Source: Paenibacillus alvei DSM 29
Lineage (GTDB): Bacteria; Bacillota; Bacilli; Paenibacillales; Paenibacillaceae
DNA: 64,000 nt
Assembly (NCBI RefSeq): GCF_000293805.1
Contig: NZ_AMBZ01000001.1
Span: 648,001 to 712,000, forward strand
Direction of reading: 5' to 3'
The notes under the pieces are model-generated. The model ran no database searches, had not been told where the DNA came from, and saw only the letters and a list, made by a program, of their open reading frames with translations. The position numbers and the translations under genes are program-made. This document shows positions 35,976 through 43,761 of the stretch, piece after piece (within the stretch, counting starts at the first letter, position 1; each line of letters begins with the position of its first letter).

Positions 35976-37151
35976 GTGAAAGGAATTCGTGCATTAAGCA
36001 TGGGGAAAGATATTTGGCTGCTCGCTGTCATTTTGTTCTTCGTGGAGTTTGTGCGTGGAGCAGCGCTCGTATCATTCATCCCCATTTACGGCGAACACAC
36101 GCTGCATATCAGTCTGGCGATTATCGGAACAGCGATTACTGCACACTACTTGACCGATACTGTACTCAAAACAGCCATTGGATATTTGCTCGATCGCTTC
36201 TCGCCTAGACTGATTATCAATATTGGCCTGCTCATTTCACTGGCAGGTGTTGGTCTATTTCATTACGGAAGTATCCCATGGGTTTTCATCTTCGCCGCCG
36301 CCCTATATGGTGTAGGAATATCCCCTGTATGGATCGTATGTCTAACCAAGGTAAAGGAAGATCAGCGCGCAGCGCAAATGGGCTTCCTCTATATGATATG
36401 GCTAGTCGGAATGGGAGCCGGTCCTGTCGTGTTAAACTTCATTTTAGACTTTCAGCCAAACCTCTCTTATTGGCTGCTGGTAATCTTGTCTACCTCCGCT
36501 TGGCTGCTGAGCTTTTTCATCTCTGGCGACAAGCAGTCGGAACGCATCTCTGTTCCTTTGCGTGAGCAGTGGCAAGCATTGCGAGAGAAGCTAAAGGCTA
36601 TCAAGCCGCTGCTGCCGGGTATGATCCTACAGACACTAGGAGCAAGTATGCTCGTACCGATTCTGCCTACATTCGCAGCAGAGGCGCTTTCCTTTACCGA
36701 GCACCGTGAATATTCGCTTCTTTTATTGCTTGGCGGGGGCTGTACAGTGCTAGGACTTGTTCCGATGGGCAAATGGTCGGATAAAAGCAGTCGCAAGCCA
36801 TTCCTCGTTGTTGGATTCGGTATCTTTGCCTTGACGCTTGCGTCATTGTCACTGCACCCTTCAAAATGGGTTGCTTATGGACTCGCGGTGCTGCTTGGTC
36901 TCTCTTATTCTGCTGTGCTGCCTGCTTGGAATGCGCTTCTCGCCTTATATGTTCCATCAGGCCAGAAAGGATTAGGATGGAGCCTACTATCCACAGTTGA
37001 AGGCATCGGCGTTTTAATTGGTCCCGTACTTGGCGGGGTTATCGCGAGTGCCTTTTCTGCCAGTACAGTAGTATGGATCAGCGCTGCTTTATTCGGTATC
37101 GTTTCTATTGTCTATTTACTATTCCCGTCACGATGGTTTGCAGAGCAATAG
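35976..37151 (+). CDS. MFS transporter
   Basis: A 391-aa major facilitator with twelve predicted helices. The N half has the helix 2-3 loop LTDTVLKTAIGYLLDRFSPR in place of GxLaDrxGrr, and the C half has MGKWSDKSSRKPFLVVGF. The GTG at 35976 was chosen (AAAGGAGC 7 bases ahead); ATG 36000 is possible. A longer frame starting inside the hydrolase gene was rejected. Substrate unknown, drug-efflux type by general resemblance. Confidence 0.82.
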   Translation: MKGIRALSMGKDIWLLAVILFFVEFVRGAALVSFIPIYGEHTLHISLAIIGTAITAHYLTDTVLKTAIGYLLDRFSPRLIINIGLLISLAGVGLFHYGSIPWVFIFAAALYGVGISPVWIVCLTKVKEDQRAAQMGFLYMIWLVGMGAGPVVLNFILDFQPNLSYWLLVILSTSAWLLSFFISGDKQSERISVPLREQWQALREKLKAIKPLLPGMILQTLGASMLVPILPTFAAEALSFTEHREYSLLLLLGGGCTVLGLVPMGKWSDKSSRKPFLVVGFGIFALTLASLSLHPSKWVAYGLAVLLGLSYSAVLPAWNALLALYVPSGQKGLGWSLLSTVEGIGVLIGPVLGGVIASAFSASTVVWISAALFGIVSIVYLLFPSRWFAEQ

Positions 37152-37328
37152 CTTGCACTGATATTTGCAGCGATTGGGTCTATATTCATCATGTGGGAAC
37201 TGCGTGATTCTTAACCGCATGAAGCAGTACGTCTAAAGCTGCCGAAACCAATAGGCCGCTAATACGTTACATGTACTAGGATACTGAGCAGATATATAGT
37301 AGCTATCATCAACGGGGAGGAACTTATT

Positions 37329-37934
37329 TTGTGGGAGTGGATACATAACACCATTAACTGGCTTAAACATTTGGATCTTAATCAAGTCGAGCATTGGATG
37401 CAGCAGTATTCGAATCTAGGACCGTTACCTGGAATCATGCTCCCGCTCGTAGAGGCTGTTCTACCATTTTTACCACTCATCGTATTTGTTATGGCTAACG
37501 CAGCAGCTTACGGCCTGTGGCTTGGTTTCCTTTATTCATGGATCGGTGCAAGCCTCGGGGCATGCTTGGTTTTTTGGGTGGCACGCAAGTTCGGAGGGCG
37601 GTTCAGTACCTACCTACAGAAAAACCTGCCCTCGTCCAAGCGCTTCTTTACATGGTTAGAAACAAAAGGGTTTACTCCGCTGTTCATCTTATATTGTTTC
37701 CCATTTACGCCGTCAGCGCTTATTAATATCGCTGCTGGAATTAGTACAATCCCATTTCGCACCTTCGTGTGCGCCGTATTTGCCGGCAAGTCGGTCGTTA
37801 TCTTCATTATGGCCTTCATCGGTCATGACTGGCAGGGATTTATCCATCATCCTTGGCGCATTCTCATTGCGGCTGCTGCTCTATTCCTGTTATGGCTTGG
37901 CGGGAAGAAGCTTGAGGCACATTACCAACTATGA
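37329..37934 (+). CDS. TVP38/TMEM64 (DedA-like) membrane protein
   Basis: A 201-aa membrane protein of the SNARE-associated/DedA superfamily. Marks: MLPLVEAVLPFLPLIVFVMANAAAYG, GASLGACLVFWVARKFGGR and FPFTPSALINIAAGIS. Members are thought to move lipids across membranes. TTG start at 37329 with GGGGAGG 8 bases ahead. Monocistronic. Confidence 0.88.
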   Translation: MWEWIHNTINWLKHLDLNQVEHWMQQYSNLGPLPGIMLPLVEAVLPFLPLIVFVMANAAAYGLWLGFLYSWIGASLGACLVFWVARKFGGRFSTYLQKNLPSSKRFFTWLETKGFTPLFILYCFPFTPSALINIAAGISTIPFRTFVCAVFAGKSVVIFIMAFIGHDWQGFIHHPWRILIAAAALFLLWLGGKKLEAHYQL

Positions 37935-38098
37935 ACGAACATGATGCCGCACTTCTAATACGTCTCTCCTGTACGTATTCATACAAGGATATTTTTAAGT
38001 TGGCGGGGCACCTTAATAAGAGCTTTTGATGAGGTGGATATCCATCACTTAAAGCTTATCGCTTTGCACGCAGCAAACGTGAAAGGAGCTCATGACCC

Positions 38099-38380
38099 AT
38101 GACAGAAAATGAACATAAGATGAATCCGATATCAAGAGAACGTGTTGAAGTAGATGGCATTTACGCTAATGAATGGGGACGTGAAGAAGTATTGCATCGG
38201 GGCCAAACCTTCCCTTCCGATCCTCAGCTAGGCGCTTCAGAATGGGAGCTTCAACAATATCTGTTCGATAATCATCATACTGGAGGAACCGATCAGCGGC
38301 TCATAGCCAAATCCGATGATGCCGAACAGCAATCCAAGCAAACAAGTCCGCGCAAGCATACGGATCGTGGTGACAAATAA
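38099..38380 (+). CDS. Small hypothetical protein (93 aa)
   Basis: A 93-aa hydrophilic protein. The core VEVDGIYANEWGREEVLHRG and FPSDPQLGASEWEL looks like a conserved small-protein motif of spore formers, although I cannot name a family. The C-terminal 35 residues are disordered and Lys/Gln-rich. AAAGGAGC precedes the start. Confidence 0.6.
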   Translation: MTENEHKMNPISRERVEVDGIYANEWGREEVLHRGQTFPSDPQLGASEWELQQYLFDNHHTGGTDQRLIAKSDDAEQQSKQTSPRKHTDRGDK

Positions 38381-38489
38381 AGCAGCGCATATTCATACGT
38401 GTATGATCTCTATAGGGAGAGATTTTGGGCTGAATCCAGCTTTGAACCTCTCCCTTCGTCATGTTACAATGCAGCGTTACAGCAATCGC

Positions 38490-39272
38490 TTACAAGTGCT
38501 GCCGGATCATTTCTGCTAATTCACCAGCAAACCCTTCAGCACCCATCTTGCGCCATTCATTGTTCGTTAACGGAAAGCGAAGAAAATGATCAACTGTAGT
38601 GGAAGCATCTACCAGCATCCCCCGCACATTACGGGCACGACCATTTAAAAAGACAAGAAGCTCTGTCTGATGCTCTGCTGCTAGAAAAATAAGCTCCATC
38701 TCTTCAATTTCCCCACGGAAGTAGGAGGTTGGGACGAATTCAAATTGTTGTACAAATGGGAATCTCCCGCCAATTCTCGGGGCATGAATACAATCCGCAG
38801 CCCGTAGACGGAAGCCAAGACGGTTCACTCCGTCGATGACAATGCTTTGCTCAACAGTAGGGATAATTTCGATTCGATCGTGGTCATTTGGCTCTATAGC
38901 ACAGGTGCGTTCTATGCCCATATCTATCATCAGCCATACAGGGGTGTTATCGATCGTTAATGGAACCCGATTCGGAAGTACAATGGAGAACGGCACGTCC
39001 TTCGTCTCATTCGTACCCAATGAGAAGGATTCATAGACAATGTAGCGCTCGAGTTCACAATAGCTCCGTTCACTCCGTCCATCTAACTGACGTGCATAAT
39101 TTGTCATTAATACAAGCTCAAGGCACTCGACATAGTGTGGAACATGACCTCCCCGCAGTTTCACAATTCCACGCGCTTCCTCGCCCGGCGCATATCTTCC
39201 ACGTTCCAGCAGCGTATCGATCTGAGCTGTGCCGAGACCGATGCTTCCAAGGAAACGATTGAACATGGACAT
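38490..39272 (-). CDS. spo0M: Sporulation control protein Spo0M
   Basis: A 260-aa arrestin-like beta-sandwich protein. Features: MFNRFLGSIGLGTAQIDTLL, YAPGEEARGIVKLRGG, PFSIVLPNRVPLTI and FPFVQQFEFVPTSYFRGEIEEMEL. In Bacillus Spo0M modulates sporulation phosphorelay output and cell division. ATG 39270-39272 was chosen, with GGGGAGGG 9 bases before; earlier frames include non-conserved sequence. A weak sigma-H-like promoter lies upstream at 39340-39366. Confidence 0.9.
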   Translation of the reverse strand: MSMFNRFLGSIGLGTAQIDTLLERGRYAPGEEARGIVKLRGGHVPHYVECLELVLMTNYARQLDGRSERSYCELERYIVYESFSLGTNETKDVPFSIVLPNRVPLTIDNTPVWLMIDMGIERTCAIEPNDHDRIEIIPTVEQSIVIDGVNRLGFRLRAADCIHAPRIGGRFPFVQQFEFVPTSYFRGEIEEMELIFLAAEHQTELLVFLNGRARNVRGMLVDASTTVDHFLRFPLTNNEWRKMGAEGFAGELAEMIRQHL

Positions 39273-39339
39273 CACATTGACCCTCCCCTGAACTATTTGC
39301 ATGTACATGAGATGTAAATGGAAAATGTTTCATATACCC

Positions 39340-39366
39340 ATTCGACAGCCTTCCTCTTTTCCCTTT
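39340..39366 (-). promoter_or_regulatory. Possible sigma-H promoter of spo0M
   Basis: Minus strand AAAGGGAAA (39358-39366), 11 bases, GTCGAAT (GAAT at 39340-39343), near the RNAGGAWWW/RNNGAATWW consensus with one mismatch in the core -35. Bacillus spo0M is known to use sigma-H. Suggestive only. Confidence 0.35.
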
Positions 39367-39474
39367 TCCGTCAGCGGAAGAAAAACTAGAATAAAGCGAT
39401 GTTTCTCGTTATTCTCTCAAACATTTACAATTGATATAAACTTCCTGCTCAAAAATCCCCCCAAACTGTAGACG

Positions 39475-39498
39475 TTCTGCTATTATGGAATAGCAGAA
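39475..39498. repeat. 10-bp perfect inverted repeat between spo0M and lipid kinase
   Basis: TTCTGCTATT, ATGG, AATAGCAGAA. No T run follows, so an operator or RNA hairpin rather than a terminator. It lies 85 bases ahead of the kinase gene. Confidence 0.5.
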
Positions 39499-39582
39499 AA
39501 CAGCATAATGGTAAGTTGCAATCTCTATTTATACCTGTATGAACGTCTTTGATTCGGCAAACATGGGAGAGATGGAATCTTG

Positions 39583-40506
39583 ATGCTCTTTGTAATCAAT
39601 CAATATGCAGGCAATGGAAAAGGGCTGCTTACATGGCACTTGGTAGAATCGCGTCTAAAGCAGCTTGGTACGAAATATATCGCCTGTGTTACAGCAACGC
39701 CAGAAGAAGCAGAGAAGCACGTTCGTGCACATCTAACACAATATCCCCATTCTACGATTGCAGTACTCGGCGGAGATGGAACCATCCATCGTCTACTGCC
39801 TATTCTTTTAGAAACCCAAGCTGCATTAGGAGTCATTCCCGCCGGTTCAGGCAATGATACCGCCCGGGGTTTCCATATACCTATTGAACCATTGCAAGCA
39901 CTGAATACCATTCTTCATGGGCAGCGAACTGCTGTCGATCTGATACAGGCCAACAATAAGTGGACATTAACCGCGCTCGCGACAGGCTTTGATGCGGAAG
40001 TGGCAGAAGCCGTCAACGAGAGCCGCTACAAGCGCTGGTGTAATCGACTCGGTATCGGCTCCGCTGCCTATGTGATTGGCGCGCTGATCACAATGTTCAA
40101 ATTCAAGCCTTCGAGAGCAACGATAACAATCAACGGTACTATACATCAATATGATAATGTCTGGTTAACGGCTATTGCCAATTCGACCTCCTATGGAGGG
40201 GGAATCCGAATCTGCCCACAAGCTGACCCTGGCGATGGCGAAGTGGATGTGTGCATCGTACACGGCTGCAGTCGTTGGACCTTAATGAGACTATTCTCAA
40301 CTGTATTTTCCGGCAATCATGTAAACCTGCCATATGTTTCAATGCTGCGTGGATATGATGTTCATATTACATCATCCATTAATCGCGTTGCATACGGTGA
40401 TGGGGAACGGACAGGCACTACTCCGCTCCGGGCTACAATCAGGAGACATAAGCTATTCTTGATTCAGTCAACAACAAGCTATCATCATGAATCGAAGATT
40501 GTGTAA
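39583..40506 (+). CDS. Diacylglycerol kinase-like lipid kinase
   Basis: A 307-aa lipid kinase (DAGK catalytic domain). Motifs: VINQYAGNGKG, the nucleotide-binding VLGGDGTIHRLL, GVIPAGSGNDTARGF and, in the C half, YGGGIRICPQADPGDGEVDVCIV. It resembles Bacillus YtlR/DgkB-type proteins; the lipid substrate is unknown. ATG 39583 preferred over the adjoining TTG. A short gap separates it from mscL. Confidence 0.88.
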   Translation: MLFVINQYAGNGKGLLTWHLVESRLKQLGTKYIACVTATPEEAEKHVRAHLTQYPHSTIAVLGGDGTIHRLLPILLETQAALGVIPAGSGNDTARGFHIPIEPLQALNTILHGQRTAVDLIQANNKWTLTALATGFDAEVAEAVNESRYKRWCNRLGIGSAAYVIGALITMFKFKPSRATITINGTIHQYDNVWLTAIANSTSYGGGIRICPQADPGDGEVDVCIVHGCSRWTLMRLFSTVFSGNHVNLPYVSMLRGYDVHITSSINRVAYGDGERTGTTPLRATIRRHKLFLIQSTTSYHHESKIV

Positions 40507-40579
40507 ACAAGCTGTTTCTGTATTACGTATAAGGGTAAGTATTACATGGTAATGCCTACATGAGAAAGGGGAACCATTC

Positions 40580-41059
40580 GTGGGAGAATCTAAAGTCAAA
40601 TCATTTTTCGCAGAATTTAAGCAATTTGCAATGCGAGGCAACGTTATCGATCTTGCAGTCGGTGTTATTCTCGGCGGCGCCTTCAATAAGATCGTCACTT
40701 CTGTTGTCAACGATCTCATTATGCCGCCGCTTGGATTATTAATGGGTGGAGTAAACTTCAAGGATCTGTTCATCAATCTGAGCGATCAAGACGTAACGTC
40801 ATTGGCACAAGCACAAGCCGCAGGACTTCCTGTTATCGCATACGGCCAATTCATCAGCATCATTATCGACTTCATCCTTGTTGCCTTCTCTATCTTCTTG
40901 CTTATTAAAGGCATCAATGCATTCCATCGCAAGAACCCAGAAGAACCGGCAGAAGAAACAACAAAGTCTTGCCCATACTGCCTATCGGAAATTCCTAAGG
41001 CGGCAACTCGCTGCGGACACTGTACTTCTGTACTGAGCGAATCCGAAGCGAAAGCGTAA
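40580..41059 (+). CDS. mscL: MscL mechanosensitive channel with C-terminal zinc ribbon
   Basis: A 159-aa protein. Residues 1-120 are MscL, the large-conductance channel that opens under osmotic downshock: [39 protein letters not shown], then the second helix [20 protein letters not shown]. Ordinary MscL ends with a short acidic-basic amphipathic helix. Here residues 131-148 are [18 protein letters not shown], with four cysteines (131, 134, 145, 148), a zinc ribbon in the cytoplasm. A charged linker (EEPAEETTK) joins them. GTG start (AAAGGGG upstream). A stem-loop terminator follows. Confidence 0.92.
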   Translation: MGESKVKSFFAEFKQFAMRGNVIDLAVGVILGGAFNKIVTSVVNDLIMPPLGLLMGGVNFKDLFINLSDQDVTSLAQAQAAGLPVIAYGQFISIIIDFILVAFSIFLLIKGINAFHRKNPEEPAEETTKSCPYCLSEIPKAATRCGHCTSVLSESEAKA

Positions 41060-41096
41060 CGAACAACATACGCTGTTCCTGTTAGAGAACAACGAT

Positions 41097-41158
41097 AAAA
41101 GGCCTTCTTGCTGCACCACACCATCCTAATGATGATGTCTGCAGGAAGAGGGCCTTTT
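41097..41158 (+). terminator. Terminator after mscL
   Basis: AAAAGGCC (41097-41104) and GGCCTTTT (41151-41158), with an inner CTGCA/TGCAG pairing. Confidence 0.65.
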
Positions 41159-41188
41159 CCTTTTTCATTCGAACAGAATAGAGCCGAC

Positions 41189-41500
41189 TTAGATTGAGCG
41201 GTTCGGCTTACTCATTAACTGTTCTGCAATCGCACGGAGCTGCATATCAGGTGTATATACTTCTTCGCCCGTGTCTATTTTCTTGATCCGAATTTCCTCC
41301 ACATCGGTACCTGCGCGATCCGGCTCGAATCGAAGCGCATCCTCATCCGCGATATGAACCTCATATCCCATCATACGCAGCATATCCTGCATATCATCCA
41401 CAGTGGGCTTTTCTTTATCCGGTGTCATAACCAAGCCACGAAGCTTTGCGATATCATCAGTTCCGCGATGAACGACTTCAAAATGTACAATGCACTCCAT
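41189..41500 (-). CDS. Hypothetical protein (103 aa)
   Basis: A 103-aa mixed alpha-beta protein starting MECIVHFEVVHRGTDDIAKL at ATG 41498-41500 with GAGGAGGA ahead. Segments VDDMQDMLRMMGYEVHIADE and VEEIRIKKIDTGEEVYTPDM suggest a small globular domain. No family recognised. An extra 35 residues upstream would lack a ribosome site. Confidence 0.6.
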   Translation of the reverse strand: MECIVHFEVVHRGTDDIAKLRGLVMTPDKEKPTVDDMQDMLRMMGYEVHIADEDALRFEPDRAGTDVEEIRIKKIDTGEEVYTPDMQLRAIAEQLMSKPNRSI

Positions 41501-41741
41501 ACGATGTCCTCCTCTTGCTGTCTCTGGGCGCAGCTGTCTTCCCTCGTATCTTCTCCGAAAGAAGATCGGCGCATACCATGCATATGAGGGTTCTTCAACA
41601 TACATGTGTAATTCATCTAATTACCGATTCTCCTTGCCGGTATTTACGCATGTAGATATACTACTTTACGATAAGGTGCATTGACCGGTTTCACATTTCG
41701 GTCATTTTTAGCAAGTTGTCGCAATTTAGACAAAATTAATA

Positions 41742-42524
41742 CTAATCGAAATAGGATGAAATCACCGATTGCATCCGCTTATTGAAGGACTCAACATCTT
41801 CTGTGCCCATTTCACTTTTCCACTCGTATAACACCAGATCCTGCACGAATTTGTCCAATACAAGCCGGGTGATGGCCGCGTGCTCGGTCAACAGCGCCTT
41901 CGTTGCTGCACCTTCCCCCATGGAACCGACAAAAGCTTCCTTCCGGTCTATAATAAAGGCAAATGGCCGCGTTCGGCGTGAATCCCCGCAATTGAACAAG
42001 GACGGCATCCGAACGCTTGCATTGTCATCTGTGCCCGCTATGGACCAGAGAACCTTGACTCCTCGCGACTCCGCTAATGCCAAGTGCTCCCGTATGAGCG
42101 CAGCATCCTCTGGCCATACATCTGCAATAATCTCCAGCTTGGCCTCCTGCAATACCCGCTTCATCGTTTCAACTACGGCACGCTCGCCTTCGATACTAAA
42201 GAACGATGATTCATCGGCCTCTGTGACCGGCATATGCTCCCGAACATAGTGAAGCGAGGCATCCAAGCGCGATGCTAATATTCGTGTTAACTCTTCCGGC
42301 TGTAATGCGGTATATTGCGAGGGGTCGCCATTCCGATGCAAAATAACCCCCTGATCCACCAGCCGCTGAAGTGCAGCATATACATTGGAACGCGACACCC
42401 CCAATTTCTTGGCAACCTCATATCCCGTCATCGCGCCTTGCTCGGACAAGCTAACAATGATCTTGCCTTCCATTTCAGTAAATCCCAATGAACGTAAATG
42501 TGAAATAAGACCTTGACCTTCCAT
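41742..42524 (-). CDS. TrmB-family transcriptional regulator
   Basis: A 260-aa protein. Residues 1-80 are the TrmB winged helix (LRSLGFTEMEGKIIVSLSEQ, GYEVAKKLGVSRSNVYAALQ, LVDQGVILHRNGDP). Residues 110-250 form a phospholipase D-like sensor domain (EAKLEIIADVWPEDAALIRE, FIIDRKEAFVGSM). In archaea TrmB controls sugar uptake; bacterial homologues respond to unknown ligands. It stands alone with no evident target. Confidence 0.88.
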   Translation of the reverse strand: MEGQGLISHLRSLGFTEMEGKIIVSLSEQGAMTGYEVAKKLGVSRSNVYAALQRLVDQGVILHRNGDPSQYTALQPEELTRILASRLDASLHYVREHMPVTEADESSFFSIEGERAVVETMKRVLQEAKLEIIADVWPEDAALIREHLALAESRGVKVLWSIAGTDDNASVRMPSLFNCGDSRRTRPFAFIIDRKEAFVGSMGEGAATKALLTEHAAITRLVLDKFVQDLVLYEWKSEMGTEDVESFNKRMQSVISSYFD

Positions 42525-42615
42525 CGTACTCCTCCTGCTCTAGGTGTCTTCTTCTCCTGTAGTTCAAGGCCATATCACGAAGAAAAGAACCTCTTAACGA
42601 ATCTGCGATACAAAC

Positions 42616-42655
42616 AAAAGAGGCCGCCGTATTCCATTACGGACAGGCCTCTTTT
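42616..42655 (-). terminator. Terminator of the zinc-ribbon protein gene
   Basis: AAAAGAGGCC (42616-42625) and GGCCTCTTTT (42646-42655), perfect 10-base stem; T4 on each strand. Confidence 0.85.
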
Positions 42656-42764
42656 ATAGCTCTGTTCATATATGACGATACACAACCCGACACTTCTTGT
42701 CCGTGAGCTGCTGCCTGTCAACAGGCTGCCGCCAATCACTTCGAGCATGTACGTCTGTTCGTTC

Positions 42765-43514
42765 TTATACGAATGGTGTCCCACATCGTTCACACCATTT
42801 TGCTTCGTCATCTGCCACACTGTTGCAGTTCGAGCAGCGGCGCTGGGACAACTCTTCTTCTTTCATAATCGTAATTCTGCGTCCGCCGACCGTTACATTT
42901 AAGTCCTCTCGATCCAGATTGACTGTCCCGCCTTGCTTATTTTCGCTTTGTTCGGAAGCCGTGCTATTCTTAGAGGCTTCAGCAGTCGACTTCAATACGA
43001 TCTCTTCTTCCTCATCATATTCATAGTCATGTTCGAAAGTGGGATGAACCGTATAACGCAACTGCTCCTTCGCAGCTGCCGCCTCCTCCTGCTCTTCCCG
43101 CTTCGCCTGCAGGAAGGCCATCCCAAGTTCATCAATCTCTTCTTCCTCAATTTGCGGCGGTTCTGGCAGCTTGCGTCCACATACTGAACAATAATTAGCC
43201 GTGAATGGAGCAATCTCGCCACATTCGCAGCGTTTCTGCCTGCGAAGCTCGCTTACCTTCCAATCGAGCATCTTTATATCCTCTTCAACGAGCATATTCA
43301 GCTTGGCAATTTCCTTCAAGCCTTCCTCAGCCAGTGTTAAGTCGTTCTTTTTATAAGCATCATATACGAGTTCGCCAATATCATAGACATTTTGCTTCCA
43401 TTCCTTGCGCTTTGCGGCAATTTGGGCTTGAACCCGGTTCATTTCCATTAGGTTATGCGCTTTTTCCGATGCCTTGGAAGCACTATCTTTTATTTTTTGT
43501 ATAAAGCGGTTCAT
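42765..43514 (-). CDS. Coiled-coil protein with two zinc ribbons
   Basis: A 249-aa cytoplasmic protein. Residues 1-100 are a long helical segment (MNRFIQKIKDSASKASEKA through VEEDIKMLDWKVSELRRQ), then a first zinc ribbon CECGEIAPFTANYCSVCG (about 104-121), an acidic linker (EIEEEEIDELGMAFLQ and DYEYDEEEEIV) and a second ribbon RCSNCNSVADDEAKWCERCG at the C terminus. Resembles the zinc-ribbon plus coiled-coil proteins of Bacillus (YvlB-type or TFIIB-like zinc-ribbon families) but no function is known. ATG 43512-43514 has GGAGAC ahead. Confidence 0.75.
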   Translation of the reverse strand: MNRFIQKIKDSASKASEKAHNLMEMNRVQAQIAAKRKEWKQNVYDIGELVYDAYKKNDLTLAEEGLKEIAKLNMLVEEDIKMLDWKVSELRRQKRCECGEIAPFTANYCSVCGRKLPEPPQIEEEEIDELGMAFLQAKREEQEEAAAAKEQLRYTVHPTFEHDYEYDEEEEIVLKSTAEASKNSTASEQSENKQGGTVNLDREDLNVTVGGRRITIMKEEELSQRRCSNCNSVADDEAKWCERCGTPFV

Positions 43515-43761
43515 TCCCAAGTCTCCTTTCAACTGCCAGTAGGGCAGAACTTCTCTGTTACACTTATTAACACAGACTAAGCGATAGTGAAACGTCTCTC
43601 GATAGCCATATGCCCTGTTCTTTATATGCTTGTCATGAAGGATGCCTTCAACAACAACGTATGCATGGCTCAGGCAAAACATGTATTCCTGTCCGCTTCC
43701 GTGCAGGAACATGTATAATAGCAATTATCGCTTATTTCTATCATAAAGGAGATACACCATC

